This document shows, in pieces, positions 53,139 to 61,869 of a stretch of 62,925 bases of DNA. Under the pieces are notes generated by a model. That model had not been told where the DNA came from. It saw nothing but the letters and a program-made list of their open reading frames with translations, and ran no database searches. Positions within the stretch are counted from its first letter, which is position 1, and each line of letters begins with the position of its first letter. A program made the translations under genes and the position numbers. The DNA is from Bdellovibrionales bacterium RIFOXYC1_FULL_37_79. Lineage in GTDB: Bacteria; Bdellovibrionota; Bacteriovoracia; Bacteriovoracales; Bacteriovoracaceae. The stretch is taken from the NCBI GenBank assembly GCA_001770015.1, contig MEQB01000040.1:1-62925 (forward strand), given 5' to 3'.

Positions 53139-53567
53139 TTAGAAGCGAGTAAAGACCTCGTTCTCGTCAAAAAAATAAGCGACTTCTCTCTTGGCAGAAA
53201 CTTGAGAATCTGAACCGTGCACTGCGTTTTGTTCAAGCGAACGAGCATACATTTTTCTAAGCGTACCAGGTTGGGCCTCCGCCGGATTGGTGCTCCCCAT
53301 AATATCGCGGTTTCTTTTTATGGCCTCTTCACCTTCTAAAACCAAGAGCAGGACCGGTCCCGACGTCATGAAATTAACCAGTGAACCAAAAAAAGGTTTG
53401 CCCTTATGTTCAATATAAAATCCTTCCGCCTTTTCTTTGGAAAGATGTGTAAATTTGGCCGCAGCAATTCGCAATCCTTCCGATTCATACCGTAAAATAA
53501 TATTTCCAATATTGTTATCAACCACTGCATTGGGTTTTATAATACATAGTGTTTTTTCTACCATCAT
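53139..53567 (-). CDS. ndk: Nucleoside diphosphate kinase
   Basis: This 142-residue enzyme transfers the gamma-phosphate between nucleoside triphosphates and diphosphates via a phospho-His. The active-site motif NAVHGSDS and the opening [12 protein letters not shown] are complete. It starts at an ATG behind a GGGGGGG ribosome site. It lies 16 nt after sucD, so it belongs to the sucC-sucD-ndk operon. Confidence 0.97.
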   Translation of the reverse strand: MMVEKTLCIIKPNAVVDNNIGNIILRYESEGLRIAAAKFTHLSKEKAEGFYIEHKGKPFFGSLVNFMTSGPVLLLVLEGEEAIKRNRDIMGSTNPAEAQPGTLRKMYARSLEQNAVHGSDSQVSAKREVAYFFDENEVFTRF

Positions 53568-53583
53568 TGAAATCCCCCCCGGT

Positions 53584-54468
53584 TTATATTAATTCCTGAT
53601 CAAAGATCAATTTCTTAACTTTTTGAGTAATCTTATCAGGAGACCGTACAATGTTAACAGCACATTCTTCAAAAACTTCTAATTTTTTTTCAGCCGAATG
53701 GATGAGTGAATTGATTTCCATACCAGAGTGTCCCACTTGCCTATCTCTTGGCATCATACTTCCTGCAACATAGGCCACCACAGGCTTGGAAACATTTTTT
53801 CTTATATAGTGGGCCACATCGATTTCGTAATTGCCTCCAATTTCACCCAGGATTAAAATCAACTTGGTGGCATGATCTTTTTCAAACAACTTGATCACAT
53901 CAATAAAATCACTCCCTATCACGTTATCTCCCCCCAACCCTACGCAGGTGGATTGTCCGATTTCCTGTTTCGTTAACTCCGACACCATTTCGTAAAGCAA
54001 ACTTCCCGACCGCGATACCACTCCTACATTGCCAGGCATGAAAATAAAACCCGGCATAACCCCCACTTTGCATTCCCCGGGGGTGATGACGCCCACACTG
54101 CTTGGACCAATGAGCTGCGATTTCGAGTTGCGTAGTATGGATTTAAGCTTAAGCATATCGTGTAGTGGCACACCCGTAGTAGTACATACAATAAGTGAAA
54201 TTTCAGCCTCAATGCATTCCAAGATACCATCTAACACCAATTGAGGTGGTAAAAACATCATCGCCACGCTGGCCCCAGTGTTTTTTTGGGCCAGTGAAAT
54301 GGTATTAAAAATCCGCACACCATCTTTCGAGGTGCCTCCCAATCCGGGAACCACTGCTCCTACCACATTTGTGCCATATTCAAGACAGCTGGTCGTATGA
54401 AATTGGGCCAAAGGACTATTTAACCCGATGGTAATCATGCGTGTATTTCTATCCAACAAAATTCCCAA
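53584..54468 (-). CDS. sucD: Succinyl-CoA synthetase alpha subunit
   Basis: This 294-residue subunit carries the CoA-binding Rossmann domain and the phosphohistidine loop, here GHSGMEI (usual GHAGAII), plus [20 protein letters not shown]. It is the TCA-cycle succinate thiokinase partner of the sucC product 2 nt upstream. The sequence is more divergent than average around the active-site loop, but the His is kept. Confidence 0.94.
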   Translation of the reverse strand: MGILLDRNTRMITIGLNSPLAQFHTTSCLEYGTNVVGAVVPGLGGTSKDGVRIFNTISLAQKNTGASVAMMFLPPQLVLDGILECIEAEISLIVCTTTGVPLHDMLKLKSILRNSKSQLIGPSSVGVITPGECKVGVMPGFIFMPGNVGVVSRSGSLLYEMVSELTKQEIGQSTCVGLGGDNVIGSDFIDVIKLFEKDHATKLILILGEIGGNYEIDVAHYIRKNVSKPVVAYVAGSMMPRDRQVGHSGMEINSLIHSAEKKLEVFEECAVNIVRSPDKITQKVKKLIFDQELI

Positions 54469-54470
54469 AT

Positions 54471-55640
54471 TTACCCCTCACTCTTTTGCTTAACTTTTTC
54501 TAAAATATAGGTGACACTTTCAGACAGATCATCCAGCAAGGTGATTTGAGGATTACCGGCAAGCAGTTTATGCGCCGGCACCTTGTTAATCCCATCAATC
54601 CGGCCAACAATTGGTATTTCAATCTTATTGGCATCCAAGATTTCCCGCAGGCCTTCGGCGATCTCATCACTTTTAACCATTCCATTAAAAAAATTAATAA
54701 AAATTAACTTTATATGCTTGTCTTTTAACATGATCGAGAGAGCTTTTTTAACCCGGTCCTTACCGGCGGTTCCCCCCACATCAACAAAGGCGGCAATGTC
54801 CCCCCCTTTATGTCTTATTAAATCCACCAAGGCCAGACCGATGCCGGTCCCGTTCACCAGACAGCCGATATCACCTTCAAACATGACATAAGATATATCA
54901 TTGCGATAAGCCTCCAGTTCCAGATCTTGCAATTCATCCTTATCAGTTGCCAGTTTCAGCATGTCCAGATGCCGAAACACCGAGTTTTGATCCATGATCA
55001 TATGGGCACCTGATATTATTATTTCATTGTCTTCACTGAGATAAACCGGTCCCATGTTTAAAAATTTTAGATCAAATTTTAAAAAAAGTTCATAAAATGT
55101 CTTGAAATTTTTTATGGACTTTTTAATCGCTTCGTTATCCATATCCAGAAAAAAACAAATTTTCCGGGCAATAAATTGAGAAAACCCCGCCGCAAAATCC
55201 ACTGCCACTACAAAATGATCATCGCTTTCCTTATTGATAAAATCTTTAGGTAGCAATCTTCTTTTGGAAACCAAAAACACCGTTTTGGCCTTGGATCCGT
55301 CAAAAAAAAGTGACAGGTAAAACACCCTCTTATAGGGTATCGCCTCCTCCAAAATTATTTCAGTTACGGGTATCTTTTTCTCACTATGAAGTGCGGTCAA
55401 TTTCTCCTCAACGATCTCCTTGACTTTATCAATCGCAGCATCCTTACTACTGGCAAGAGTCACATCACCAAACCGCTCTTTTCCCCTCTCATAGGAATGC
55501 GGACGTAAAAAAAATTGTTCTCCTTCTAGCGCATTAATAAATTCCCGGGCGTGGTCAAAATTTTTTAAAATATGATAATCCAGAACCTTAATTCCATTTT
55601 CCTTCAACAATTGCTTGGTATCACTTTCTAAAAAACGCAT
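54471..55640 (-). CDS. sucC: Succinyl-CoA synthetase beta subunit
   Basis: This 389-residue ATP-grasp protein is the nucleotide-binding subunit. It is recognised by length, by partnership with sucD, and by the C-terminal CoA-ligase part (FVDVGGTAGKDRVKKALSIML, INFFNGMVKSDEIAEGL, VGRIDGIN). The ATP-grasp half is clearly more divergent than in E. coli. Upstream, 33 nt away, ends the GYF-domain gene. Confidence 0.9.
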   Translation of the reverse strand: MRFLESDTKQLLKENGIKVLDYHILKNFDHAREFINALEGEQFFLRPHSYERGKERFGDVTLASSKDAAIDKVKEIVEEKLTALHSEKKIPVTEIILEEAIPYKRVFYLSLFFDGSKAKTVFLVSKRRLLPKDFINKESDDHFVVAVDFAAGFSQFIARKICFFLDMDNEAIKKSIKNFKTFYELFLKFDLKFLNMGPVYLSEDNEIIISGAHMIMDQNSVFRHLDMLKLATDKDELQDLELEAYRNDISYVMFEGDIGCLVNGTGIGLALVDLIRHKGGDIAAFVDVGGTAGKDRVKKALSIMLKDKHIKLIFINFFNGMVKSDEIAEGLREILDANKIEIPIVGRIDGINKVPAHKLLAGNPQITLLDDLSESVTYILEKVKQKSEG

Positions 55641-55673
55641 TTAATTCCTTTTACACCAGGACCGTTGACCAAA

Positions 55674-57254
55674 TTACTCCGCCTTGCCTGTTTGCTTCTC
55701 CAGATAAACGATATGCTGCTTCACAAGGACCCGATGACGGTTCAACTTCTCTTGCAAATCTTTAATCAGCATCGTCTTGGTACTATCAGTTAGAGTATTA
55801 AATTTTTGGGTTTTGACCACTATATCGGCGACAATTCCACCCATCTCTTTCCCGGTGGTCAAAAACTCATTATACATTTGCTTTCTTTGCTGACTTATAT
55901 CTGAAATATCATCATGAATTTTCTTATTTTCGGTCATGATACCCTGGAACACCGGACTTATGTTATTAGCATAGGCCCGATTAAAATCATCTAAAAACGT
56001 CTTGGATTTTTTTGATGAAGTGATCACTTTATTAAAAATATTGGAGATCTGATCCATCAGTCCAAGTAGCGTGCTATAAGACTCCAAAAGCTCCAAAAGT
56101 GGACGCTGCTTATGATTCTCCCTTTGAGTCACGTAATCTTCCAGTAGTTTACCAAACTTGGAAGGTGACCATCCCTGCAATAATACCGTTTTCTTAATTT
56201 TAAAGCTGCGCTCATAATCCATAAAATAGGTTTCAAAATATTTTATATTTTTAAAAAACTGCTTTAAAGTGGGCATTAACCCGAGTTCATGAACATAGAT
56301 TTCGGCTTCGTAATAACCTGGAATAAATTTTTTACCTTTGACCACTTCCAATTGATCAAAGCGGGCAAGATGATTATGCACGACAGCCTGGCTGAAAAAA
56401 ACCACTTCTTCCTCTCCTAATATTTTATCCTTAATTGATTGCAAGGTCAGGTGGATCAAATAATCTCCATCCTTATTCACCGTCATCCAGAGCGATTTTT
56501 GTTCATCCTGCAAGGCCAGATTGACCTGAAAACCTTTTTTCAGCGTAATGGTTTCTTTCAATCTCATATGATCATCAACCGTCAATCCCTGCAGCTCCTT
56601 AAGCTTTTGTTCCGCTGGCACCAGTAGAAAAGTCATCCCCACTAAAACCATAATGGCCAAAGCAGCAATAATCTGTTTACCGTAGGAAAACTGCTCCGGT
56701 TCCAATAAAACATTTTCAGGTGCCGGCTCAATAGAGGCTTCATCCTGATCGACCTCTGATACCAAAGAAGCAGGCATCACCAGGCTTTGGGCACTGGAAG
56801 GATCCACCGTCTCCTCAGATACTGGAAGTAATCTTTCGGGTTCCGGTGAGTGTTGAACTATATCCACCGGTACAAACTCGACATGTTCCTCTTCTTCATT
56901 AAAAATGAAATTCTCGCTAGTTTCACTGAGCGCAGGGATAACCTCACTTTCCTCAGCTACTGGTAACTCCTCATCCAACCCGGCTTCTTCCACATCCGCT
57001 TCATCCAAATCCACCACTCGTTCATCCAAATCATAAATCGGAATTAGATCATCGCTGACGGCCTGGTTTTCACTACTATCGATAATGCTATAAAGTTCCC
57101 TGACCTGGGATAGGGGTTCCCATCCACCAAGTCCCTCTTTCCACACCAAAGATTGATGGCCAATGACATCATCATAGAACATGCGAAACATCTCTTCAGA
57201 TGAAAAGGGCCCGGTATGATGATCCTGATTAAATACAAACCAAACTTTTTCCAT
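55674..57254 (-). CDS. Membrane protein with N-terminal GYF-2 domain
   Basis: This 526-residue protein begins with a GYF-2 (DUF4339) domain (WFVFNQDHHTGPFSSEEMF, residues 1-55) that usually binds proline-rich peptides. A 140-residue acidic, Glu/Pro-rich linker follows, then one TM helix (195-213), then about 310 residues of helical domain on the other side. The GYF domain and acidic linker should be cytoplasmic, the rest periplasmic. Its partner is unknown. It heads the sucC-sucD-ndk operon. Confidence 0.8.
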   Translation of the reverse strand: MEKVWFVFNQDHHTGPFSSEEMFRMFYDDVIGHQSLVWKEGLGGWEPLSQVRELYSIIDSSENQAVSDDLIPIYDLDERVVDLDEADVEEAGLDEELPVAEESEVIPALSETSENFIFNEEEEHVEFVPVDIVQHSPEPERLLPVSEETVDPSSAQSLVMPASLVSEVDQDEASIEPAPENVLLEPEQFSYGKQIIAALAIMVLVGMTFLLVPAEQKLKELQGLTVDDHMRLKETITLKKGFQVNLALQDEQKSLWMTVNKDGDYLIHLTLQSIKDKILGEEEVVFFSQAVVHNHLARFDQLEVVKGKKFIPGYYEAEIYVHELGLMPTLKQFFKNIKYFETYFMDYERSFKIKKTVLLQGWSPSKFGKLLEDYVTQRENHKQRPLLELLESYSTLLGLMDQISNIFNKVITSSKKSKTFLDDFNRAYANNISPVFQGIMTENKKIHDDISDISQQRKQMYNEFLTTGKEMGGIVADIVVKTQKFNTLTDSTKTMLIKDLQEKLNRHRVLVKQHIVYLEKQTGKAE

Positions 57255-57348
57255 AATCCTTCAATTTATCAATTTTCAATCACTTTGTTATTATATTATC
57301 CTTTTGTTCAACTACCGTCAAAATTTTGAATTGCGTGGAGGTAAAAAA

Positions 57349-58119
57349 ATGGAAAAAAAACTGGCACTAATCACCGGAGCCACTTCCGGAATTGGACAAG
57401 CGACCGCCAAACTCTTTGCCAGCCGGCATATCAATCTCATTCTTTGTGGCAGGCGCAAAGAGCGTTTGGAGATGTTAGAAAAAGAACTCGGACAATCGGT
57501 GGACGTGGACATTTTGGCTTTTGATATTTCCCAGCCACATGAAGTTAAAAGCGCATTTTTATCCATCAAAGAACAGGTTCCCCATATAGATATTCTCATT
57601 AATAATGCTGGCAACGCCCACGGGCTTGGTCCCATCGATAAAGGCGATATGAACGACTTTGAAAAGATGATCGATACCAACCTAAAAGGTCTTTTGTATG
57701 TATCCCAGGAAATCATCCCTTCCATGGTGAAAAAAAAATCAGGGCATATCATCAATCTAGGGTCCATTGCCGGCAAGGAAGTCTATCCGAAGGGCAATGT
57801 CTATTGCGCCACTAAATCTGCGGTGGATGCCTTGAGCAAGGCCATGCGAATTGATCTGGCAGAACATCAGATCAAAGTCAGCAATATCAATCCCGGACTG
57901 GTGGAAACTGAATTTTCCCTGGTCAGATTCAAAGGCAATCAGGAATTGGCAAAAAAAACCTACCAGGGTTTCACTCCGCTTACTCCCTTTGACATAGCTG
58001 ACTTAATTTATTTTATAATTTCTAGACCCGTGCATGTCAACCTGGCCGATTGCCTGATTCTTCCCTTGGCCCAGCCTTGTGCCACCACGGTCATTCGAGA
58101 AAGTACCCGAGAAGGATAG
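57349..58119 (+). CDS. Short-chain dehydrogenase/reductase (YdfG-like)
   Basis: This 256-residue enzyme has the cofactor motif TGATSGIG, NNAGNAHG, and the catalytic Ser...Tyr-x-x-x-Lys (LGSIAGKEVYPKGNVYCATK). The pattern is close to YdfG-type NADP-dependent 3-hydroxy acid dehydrogenases. The start at 57349 is preferred because GGAGG stands just upstream; the open frame back to 57304 is not used. It is a cytoplasmic enzyme with unknown substrate. Confidence 0.92.
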   Translation: MEKKLALITGATSGIGQATAKLFASRHINLILCGRRKERLEMLEKELGQSVDVDILAFDISQPHEVKSAFLSIKEQVPHIDILINNAGNAHGLGPIDKGDMNDFEKMIDTNLKGLLYVSQEIIPSMVKKKSGHIINLGSIAGKEVYPKGNVYCATKSAVDALSKAMRIDLAEHQIKVSNINPGLVETEFSLVRFKGNQELAKKTYQGFTPLTPFDIADLIYFIISRPVHVNLADCLILPLAQPCATTVIRESTREG

Positions 58120-58172
58120 TCCGGTTATTTCCCCTAAAAAAAAACTATCATGATTTTTAAACTTTGCTACAC

Positions 58173-58178
58173 TATAAT
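58173..58178 (+). promoter_or_regulatory. Candidate -10 for the chemoreceptor gene
   Basis: A perfect TATAAT lies 57 nt before the ATG at 58235. The -35 at standard spacing is poor. No sigma-28 element (GCCGATAA) is seen. Confidence 0.3.
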
Positions 58179-58234
58179 CTGCGTACGCTCACATAATAGA
58201 CATAATTTGTAGTCGTTTCAAAAAGGATTTTAGT

Positions 58235-59632
58235 ATGAAAATTGATAAGAAAATTGTACTTGGTTTTGTCGCCATCACCGGTATGATCGTTGCGGTAACC
58301 ACCACCTCTTTTTTTTCCTTTAACAATTTTGTAAAATTATTCAATCAAACCCAGGAAAAAATTCAGCTGGCGAAATTCACCACCGAAAAAGAAATTGATC
58401 ACCTGATGTGGGCCGACAATATCTCCAAAGGCCTGATCGAGGAAAAGGCCATCAACATAACCTTTGATCCCACCGCCTGTGGAATTGGTAAATGGATCTA
58501 TCAAAGCTTACAGGATAAAAACTTCTCACCCGAAGTGATGAAACATATTCACGAACTGGAACCGGTCCATAAATTACTTCACGAATCAGGTAAAGAATTA
58601 CTCGGTCAATTTTCTGAGTCCAATATTATTCCCGCTACCAACCGCACGGGGGCCATCAACTACTACGCCCAACACACCGCTTTACATCTGCTTAAAGTGC
58701 GAGAAAAAGTCGGCAATATCAAAGAGGCCCTCAACCATGAAGTAACCGGACTAAACCAAAGTGTGGCCAATACCACCAAATTTGTTTTTACCCTGTTGAT
58801 CGTAGTAAGTATCGTGGCCATTCTTGCTTCAATCTTTTTTGCAGTCACCAGTGCCAGAGGACTTTTTAAATTCGCCCAAAATCTTTTACAGTCCAGTGAC
58901 AAGGTGGTGCATACTTCGCAAGATATTGCCAGTCGAAATCAAGAATTGGCCTCTCGAACCGAAGAACAGGCTTCCTCGCTGGAAGAAACCGCCTCCACGC
59001 TGGAGGAGGTCACGGCCACCGTCAAGCAAACCACCGATAACACCAGTAAGGCTTCTAAATTGACTAAAGAAGTTCTAGATAATGCCAAAGAGGGTTCGGA
59101 CACCTCTAAACACGTGCAAACCGCCATGAATGAAATCACCACCAGCAGCCAAAAAATTGCCCAGATCGTTGACATGGTCGATGAAATCGCTTTTCAAACC
59201 AATATTTTGGCCATCAATGCGGCCATCGAAGCGGCCAAGGCTGGAGACCTGGGAAAAGGTTTTGCGGTGGTTGCCATAGAAGTCAGGGATCTGGCCCAGA
59301 GATCCTCGGATGCCGCCAAAGACATTAAAGGTCTGATTGATACCAGCATTGGCAAAGTGGAAAATGGTTCCATGCTGGTAAAATCCAACGGCGAAAAACT
59401 GGAAGAAATCACCGAAGGCATCCAAAAAGTCAACGACATCATGTTGGAAATTTCGGCTGCCACCAATCAACAATATAGTGCCATTCAACAAATCAACATC
59501 GCCGTAACCCAAATTGATACAGTCACTCAGGATAACTCCAGGATGGTGGAGGAAGTGGCCCATTTCAGTGAAAACATGAACGGTGTGGCCCAAGAAATGG
59601 ATCAAGCAATTAAAAATAATTTATCCGTATAA
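58235..59632 (+). CDS. Methyl-accepting chemotaxis protein with CZB-like sensor domain
   Basis: This 465-residue chemoreceptor has TM1 (about 6-30), a sensor domain, TM2 (about 178-202), and a cytoplasmic signalling hairpin with the conserved tip EIAFQTNILAINAAIEAA. The sensor part carries the CZB zinc pattern: HLMW (His56), CGIGKW (Cys82), then LEPVH (His112) and LLH (His116). CZB domains are usually cytoplasmic zinc/oxidant sensors, so this extracytoplasmic placing is unusual. No HAMP domain is evident after TM2. A ligand other than zinc is possible. Confidence 0.9.
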   Translation: MKIDKKIVLGFVAITGMIVAVTTTSFFSFNNFVKLFNQTQEKIQLAKFTTEKEIDHLMWADNISKGLIEEKAINITFDPTACGIGKWIYQSLQDKNFSPEVMKHIHELEPVHKLLHESGKELLGQFSESNIIPATNRTGAINYYAQHTALHLLKVREKVGNIKEALNHEVTGLNQSVANTTKFVFTLLIVVSIVAILASIFFAVTSARGLFKFAQNLLQSSDKVVHTSQDIASRNQELASRTEEQASSLEETASTLEEVTATVKQTTDNTSKASKLTKEVLDNAKEGSDTSKHVQTAMNEITTSSQKIAQIVDMVDEIAFQTNILAINAAIEAAKAGDLGKGFAVVAIEVRDLAQRSSDAAKDIKGLIDTSIGKVENGSMLVKSNGEKLEEITEGIQKVNDIMLEISAATNQQYSAIQQINIAVTQIDTVTQDNSRMVEEVAHFSENMNGVAQEMDQAIKNNLSV

Positions 59633-59635
59633 TAA

Positions 59636-59681
59636 AAAGCAAAACACTCTGCCACCGGACCCTAATCCTTAGGCAGAGTGT
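59636..59681 (-). terminator. Terminator for the minus-strand gene at 59707
   Basis: ACACTCTGCC (59644-59653) and GGCAGAGTGT (59672-59681) form a perfect 10-bp stem with an 18-nt loop. On the minus strand TTTTGCTTTTT follows, while the plus strand has no T-run. It sits between convergent genes. Confidence 0.7.
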
Positions 59682-59706
59682 ACGTATATAAATCCAAGTA
59701 AGAAGA

Positions 59707-61251
59707 CTATTTTGAGGCTATTTCTCTTCCCTTTTTCCAATCAGGATCAAAACAACTTAACAAATTCTCCAAATCCTTCAACTCTGCGTCGGTCATTTGG
59801 CTAATTAATGTGAGGTAGTCATCGGGGTAATTTTTAAGCTTTTCCGGAGTGAGTTGTAAATACTTATAAACTTCTACCATCAAGAGAGCTCTATTTTCAT
59901 CGTATATGAGAGGTTCAAACTGCTTCTTAACGTCTAAAGGCGCTCCACCCATCTGTGAACAATCCCCACAATTTCTAGCATCCTCTGTTATAAATACTGT
60001 TTTACCTTTGCCAGAACTCTTGAAGTATTTATCATCATATAACCTTTCGAGAAAGTTATGAATACTGGTGCTGCCTTCTCTACCATATTTTCTACCCTTA
60101 CTACTCTCCTTAAACGCTTCCGTTTTCGCCACTACATCCTTAAGGCTACCGCCACTCGCAAGGGCCTTCGCAAAAACTTCCGTAACCTTGTTCCCATCTG
60201 CATCGGATATAAGCGGTGAATTGTACTCACACACGTTGGCAAAATTTGATACAATCATAGTGGCATCTAGATCAGTAGAAATCTTCACTGCTGCATTCTG
60301 ATTATTTTTTCTAAACTCTTGAATTAATTTTGCAAAATCCTCCGGCCCGTATTCCTTACGAAGTTTGAACCGTCCCATGTCCTTACTTCCTGCCTGGAGG
60401 TCTTCAATCTTTTTTGCCATCAACTGTCTTCTGGCTTCTGGATGCATTTTAAACAATTCACGAAGTTCAGTTAATGCGTCTAGATTATTGGGAAGTGCTT
60501 GAAAAAGTGCGGTAAGTCCCATCTTGCTTATAATTTCACGGGCCTTATCTTCACTGGCGATCTTATCGGGACTCCTCAGCAGTGCGCGCAGTTTTTCATT
60601 TTCATTTGCTTGACCTAGGATGGATTCCAATTGTTGATTGCGTTCTATCTGAGGAAGCACATAGTCCCTGTTGTAATTCGATTTATCCATATTCTCCATC
60701 GCAAAAATACTCTTATTTGGTTTTGGTGACTCATCGAGGCCACTACGTCCAAAATATCCTTCTTCCTTGCCTGCTGTCACATAAACATGAAGACTGCCAG
60801 TTTTATCCTTGCTAATATTGACACCAGCTTGGGCAACTGATTGTTCAACCTGCTTAAAAGTACCTTTTCTGAGATTGACCGGTGGGATGACGATCCCTTG
60901 TTTTTTAAGATAGTCCACTAAACTTCCCAATTGGCCATGATTCTCATTTTTGATCAATACTCCATCAAATGATGTCCCGACCCATGCCACCCCGATACCG
61001 CGCTTCGGTTGGGTCACCACCGTCTCAGGACCTGCTGAGACATGCACGACGATATCCTCTAGAGGAACACCTCCCTCGGCAAGGGACTTAATCATGATGG
61101 CCACCCGATCAACGGCGGCTTTATTTTGATGAGCATCATCCTGGGCCCCTTTCATCCCTCCCAGCCAGATGACGTATTGATCCCTGGCCACTGACACATT
61201 CGAGCTAAGCATAAAAACTAAACATAAAAAAAAGAGGTTGACGTTTTTCAT
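59707..61251 (-). CDS. Large secreted protein of unknown function (possible HAD-like motif)
   Basis: This 514-residue protein has the signal peptide MKNVNLFFLCLVFMLSSNVSVA. The N-terminal third is alpha/beta, the middle is helical (about 200-310), and the C-terminal part contains STDLDATMIV (327-331 = DxDxT) with VFITEDAR further on, resembling HAD-phosphatase motifs I and II. A cysteine pair (CGDC) follows. The HAD reading is weak; the function is not assigned. It stands alone next to a 600-nt gene-free gap. Confidence 0.72.
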   Translation of the reverse strand: MKNVNLFFLCLVFMLSSNVSVARDQYVIWLGGMKGAQDDAHQNKAAVDRVAIMIKSLAEGGVPLEDIVVHVSAGPETVVTQPKRGIGVAWVGTSFDGVLIKNENHGQLGSLVDYLKKQGIVIPPVNLRKGTFKQVEQSVAQAGVNISKDKTGSLHVYVTAGKEEGYFGRSGLDESPKPNKSIFAMENMDKSNYNRDYVLPQIERNQQLESILGQANENEKLRALLRSPDKIASEDKAREIISKMGLTALFQALPNNLDALTELRELFKMHPEARRQLMAKKIEDLQAGSKDMGRFKLRKEYGPEDFAKLIQEFRKNNQNAAVKISTDLDATMIVSNFANVCEYNSPLISDADGNKVTEVFAKALASGGSLKDVVAKTEAFKESSKGRKYGREGSTSIHNFLERLYDDKYFKSSGKGKTVFITEDARNCGDCSQMGGAPLDVKKQFEPLIYDENRALLMVEVYKYLQLTPEKLKNYPDDYLTLISQMTDAELKDLENLLSCFDPDWKKGREIASK

Positions 61252-61833
61252 TGGTTTGTCCTTGTGTTGTATATTTTAAAAAAAATCCATCGCCATTATT
61301 TTCTTTAGCTTCTTTAATTTTATTTTGCTCCTAATTTACAAACAACAGATGTCTCTTCTTTTTTACTGTTTTAGAATAATAATAGTCGCTTGAATGAGCA
61401 CCCCTGTTTCACAACTAACATCCCCAAAGCCTACAATTGTAGTCACACCCCAAGTAACTATTTGATTTTCAGAGCTAACTAAACACAAATATTTTACTAA
61501 AAATTTTGATTAATTAACAAAAATTAATACTACTTTTGAGCTTTATTCATAAATCGAGCTGTCAATTAAAGATCATCACATTAAAAGATGCAGAAGGGGT
61601 CGCATGGAAATTACTTAGTAGTAAAATATAAATCAAAAGACCCAAGTTTCAGACCTGGCTAGCATGATAAAAAATATTGAAGAGAATTTGGACATAGATT
61701 ATTTTTTCAATTTTTGCTATTGAAAATTGCGGATTGTGAAATAGAGAACTGGTACCAGCCAGTGGACGATAGGCCTCGGGGACATCAGACATAATAGATT
61801 AACTGTAAATGATCATTGTACCTTTTGAGCCTC
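61252..61833. other. Gene-free region of about 580 nt
   Basis: AT-rich sequence with no supported gene. An imperfect palindrome-like run around AATTTTGATTAATTAACAAAAATTA (about 61502-61526 when read in part) is the only visible structure. It may be a boundary between the core genes and the accessory ATPase. Confidence 0.35.
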
Positions 61834-61862
61834 TTGACAGCACTCCATAAATGTCGTACAAT
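61834..61862 (+). promoter_or_regulatory. Near-consensus sigma-70 promoter of the ATPase gene
   Basis: TTGACA (61834-61839) and TACAAT (61857-61862) are separated by exactly 17 nt. This is the best sigma-70-type promoter in the window. The expected transcription start, 6-8 nt after the -10, falls on the ATG at 61870, so the message should have no 5' leader. Confidence 0.8.
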
Positions 61863-61869
61863 TATGGAT

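Noticed and set aside
61651-61722. Possible gene remnant beginning MIKNIEEN
   Set aside because: It is only about 19 codons, without ribosome site or homology.
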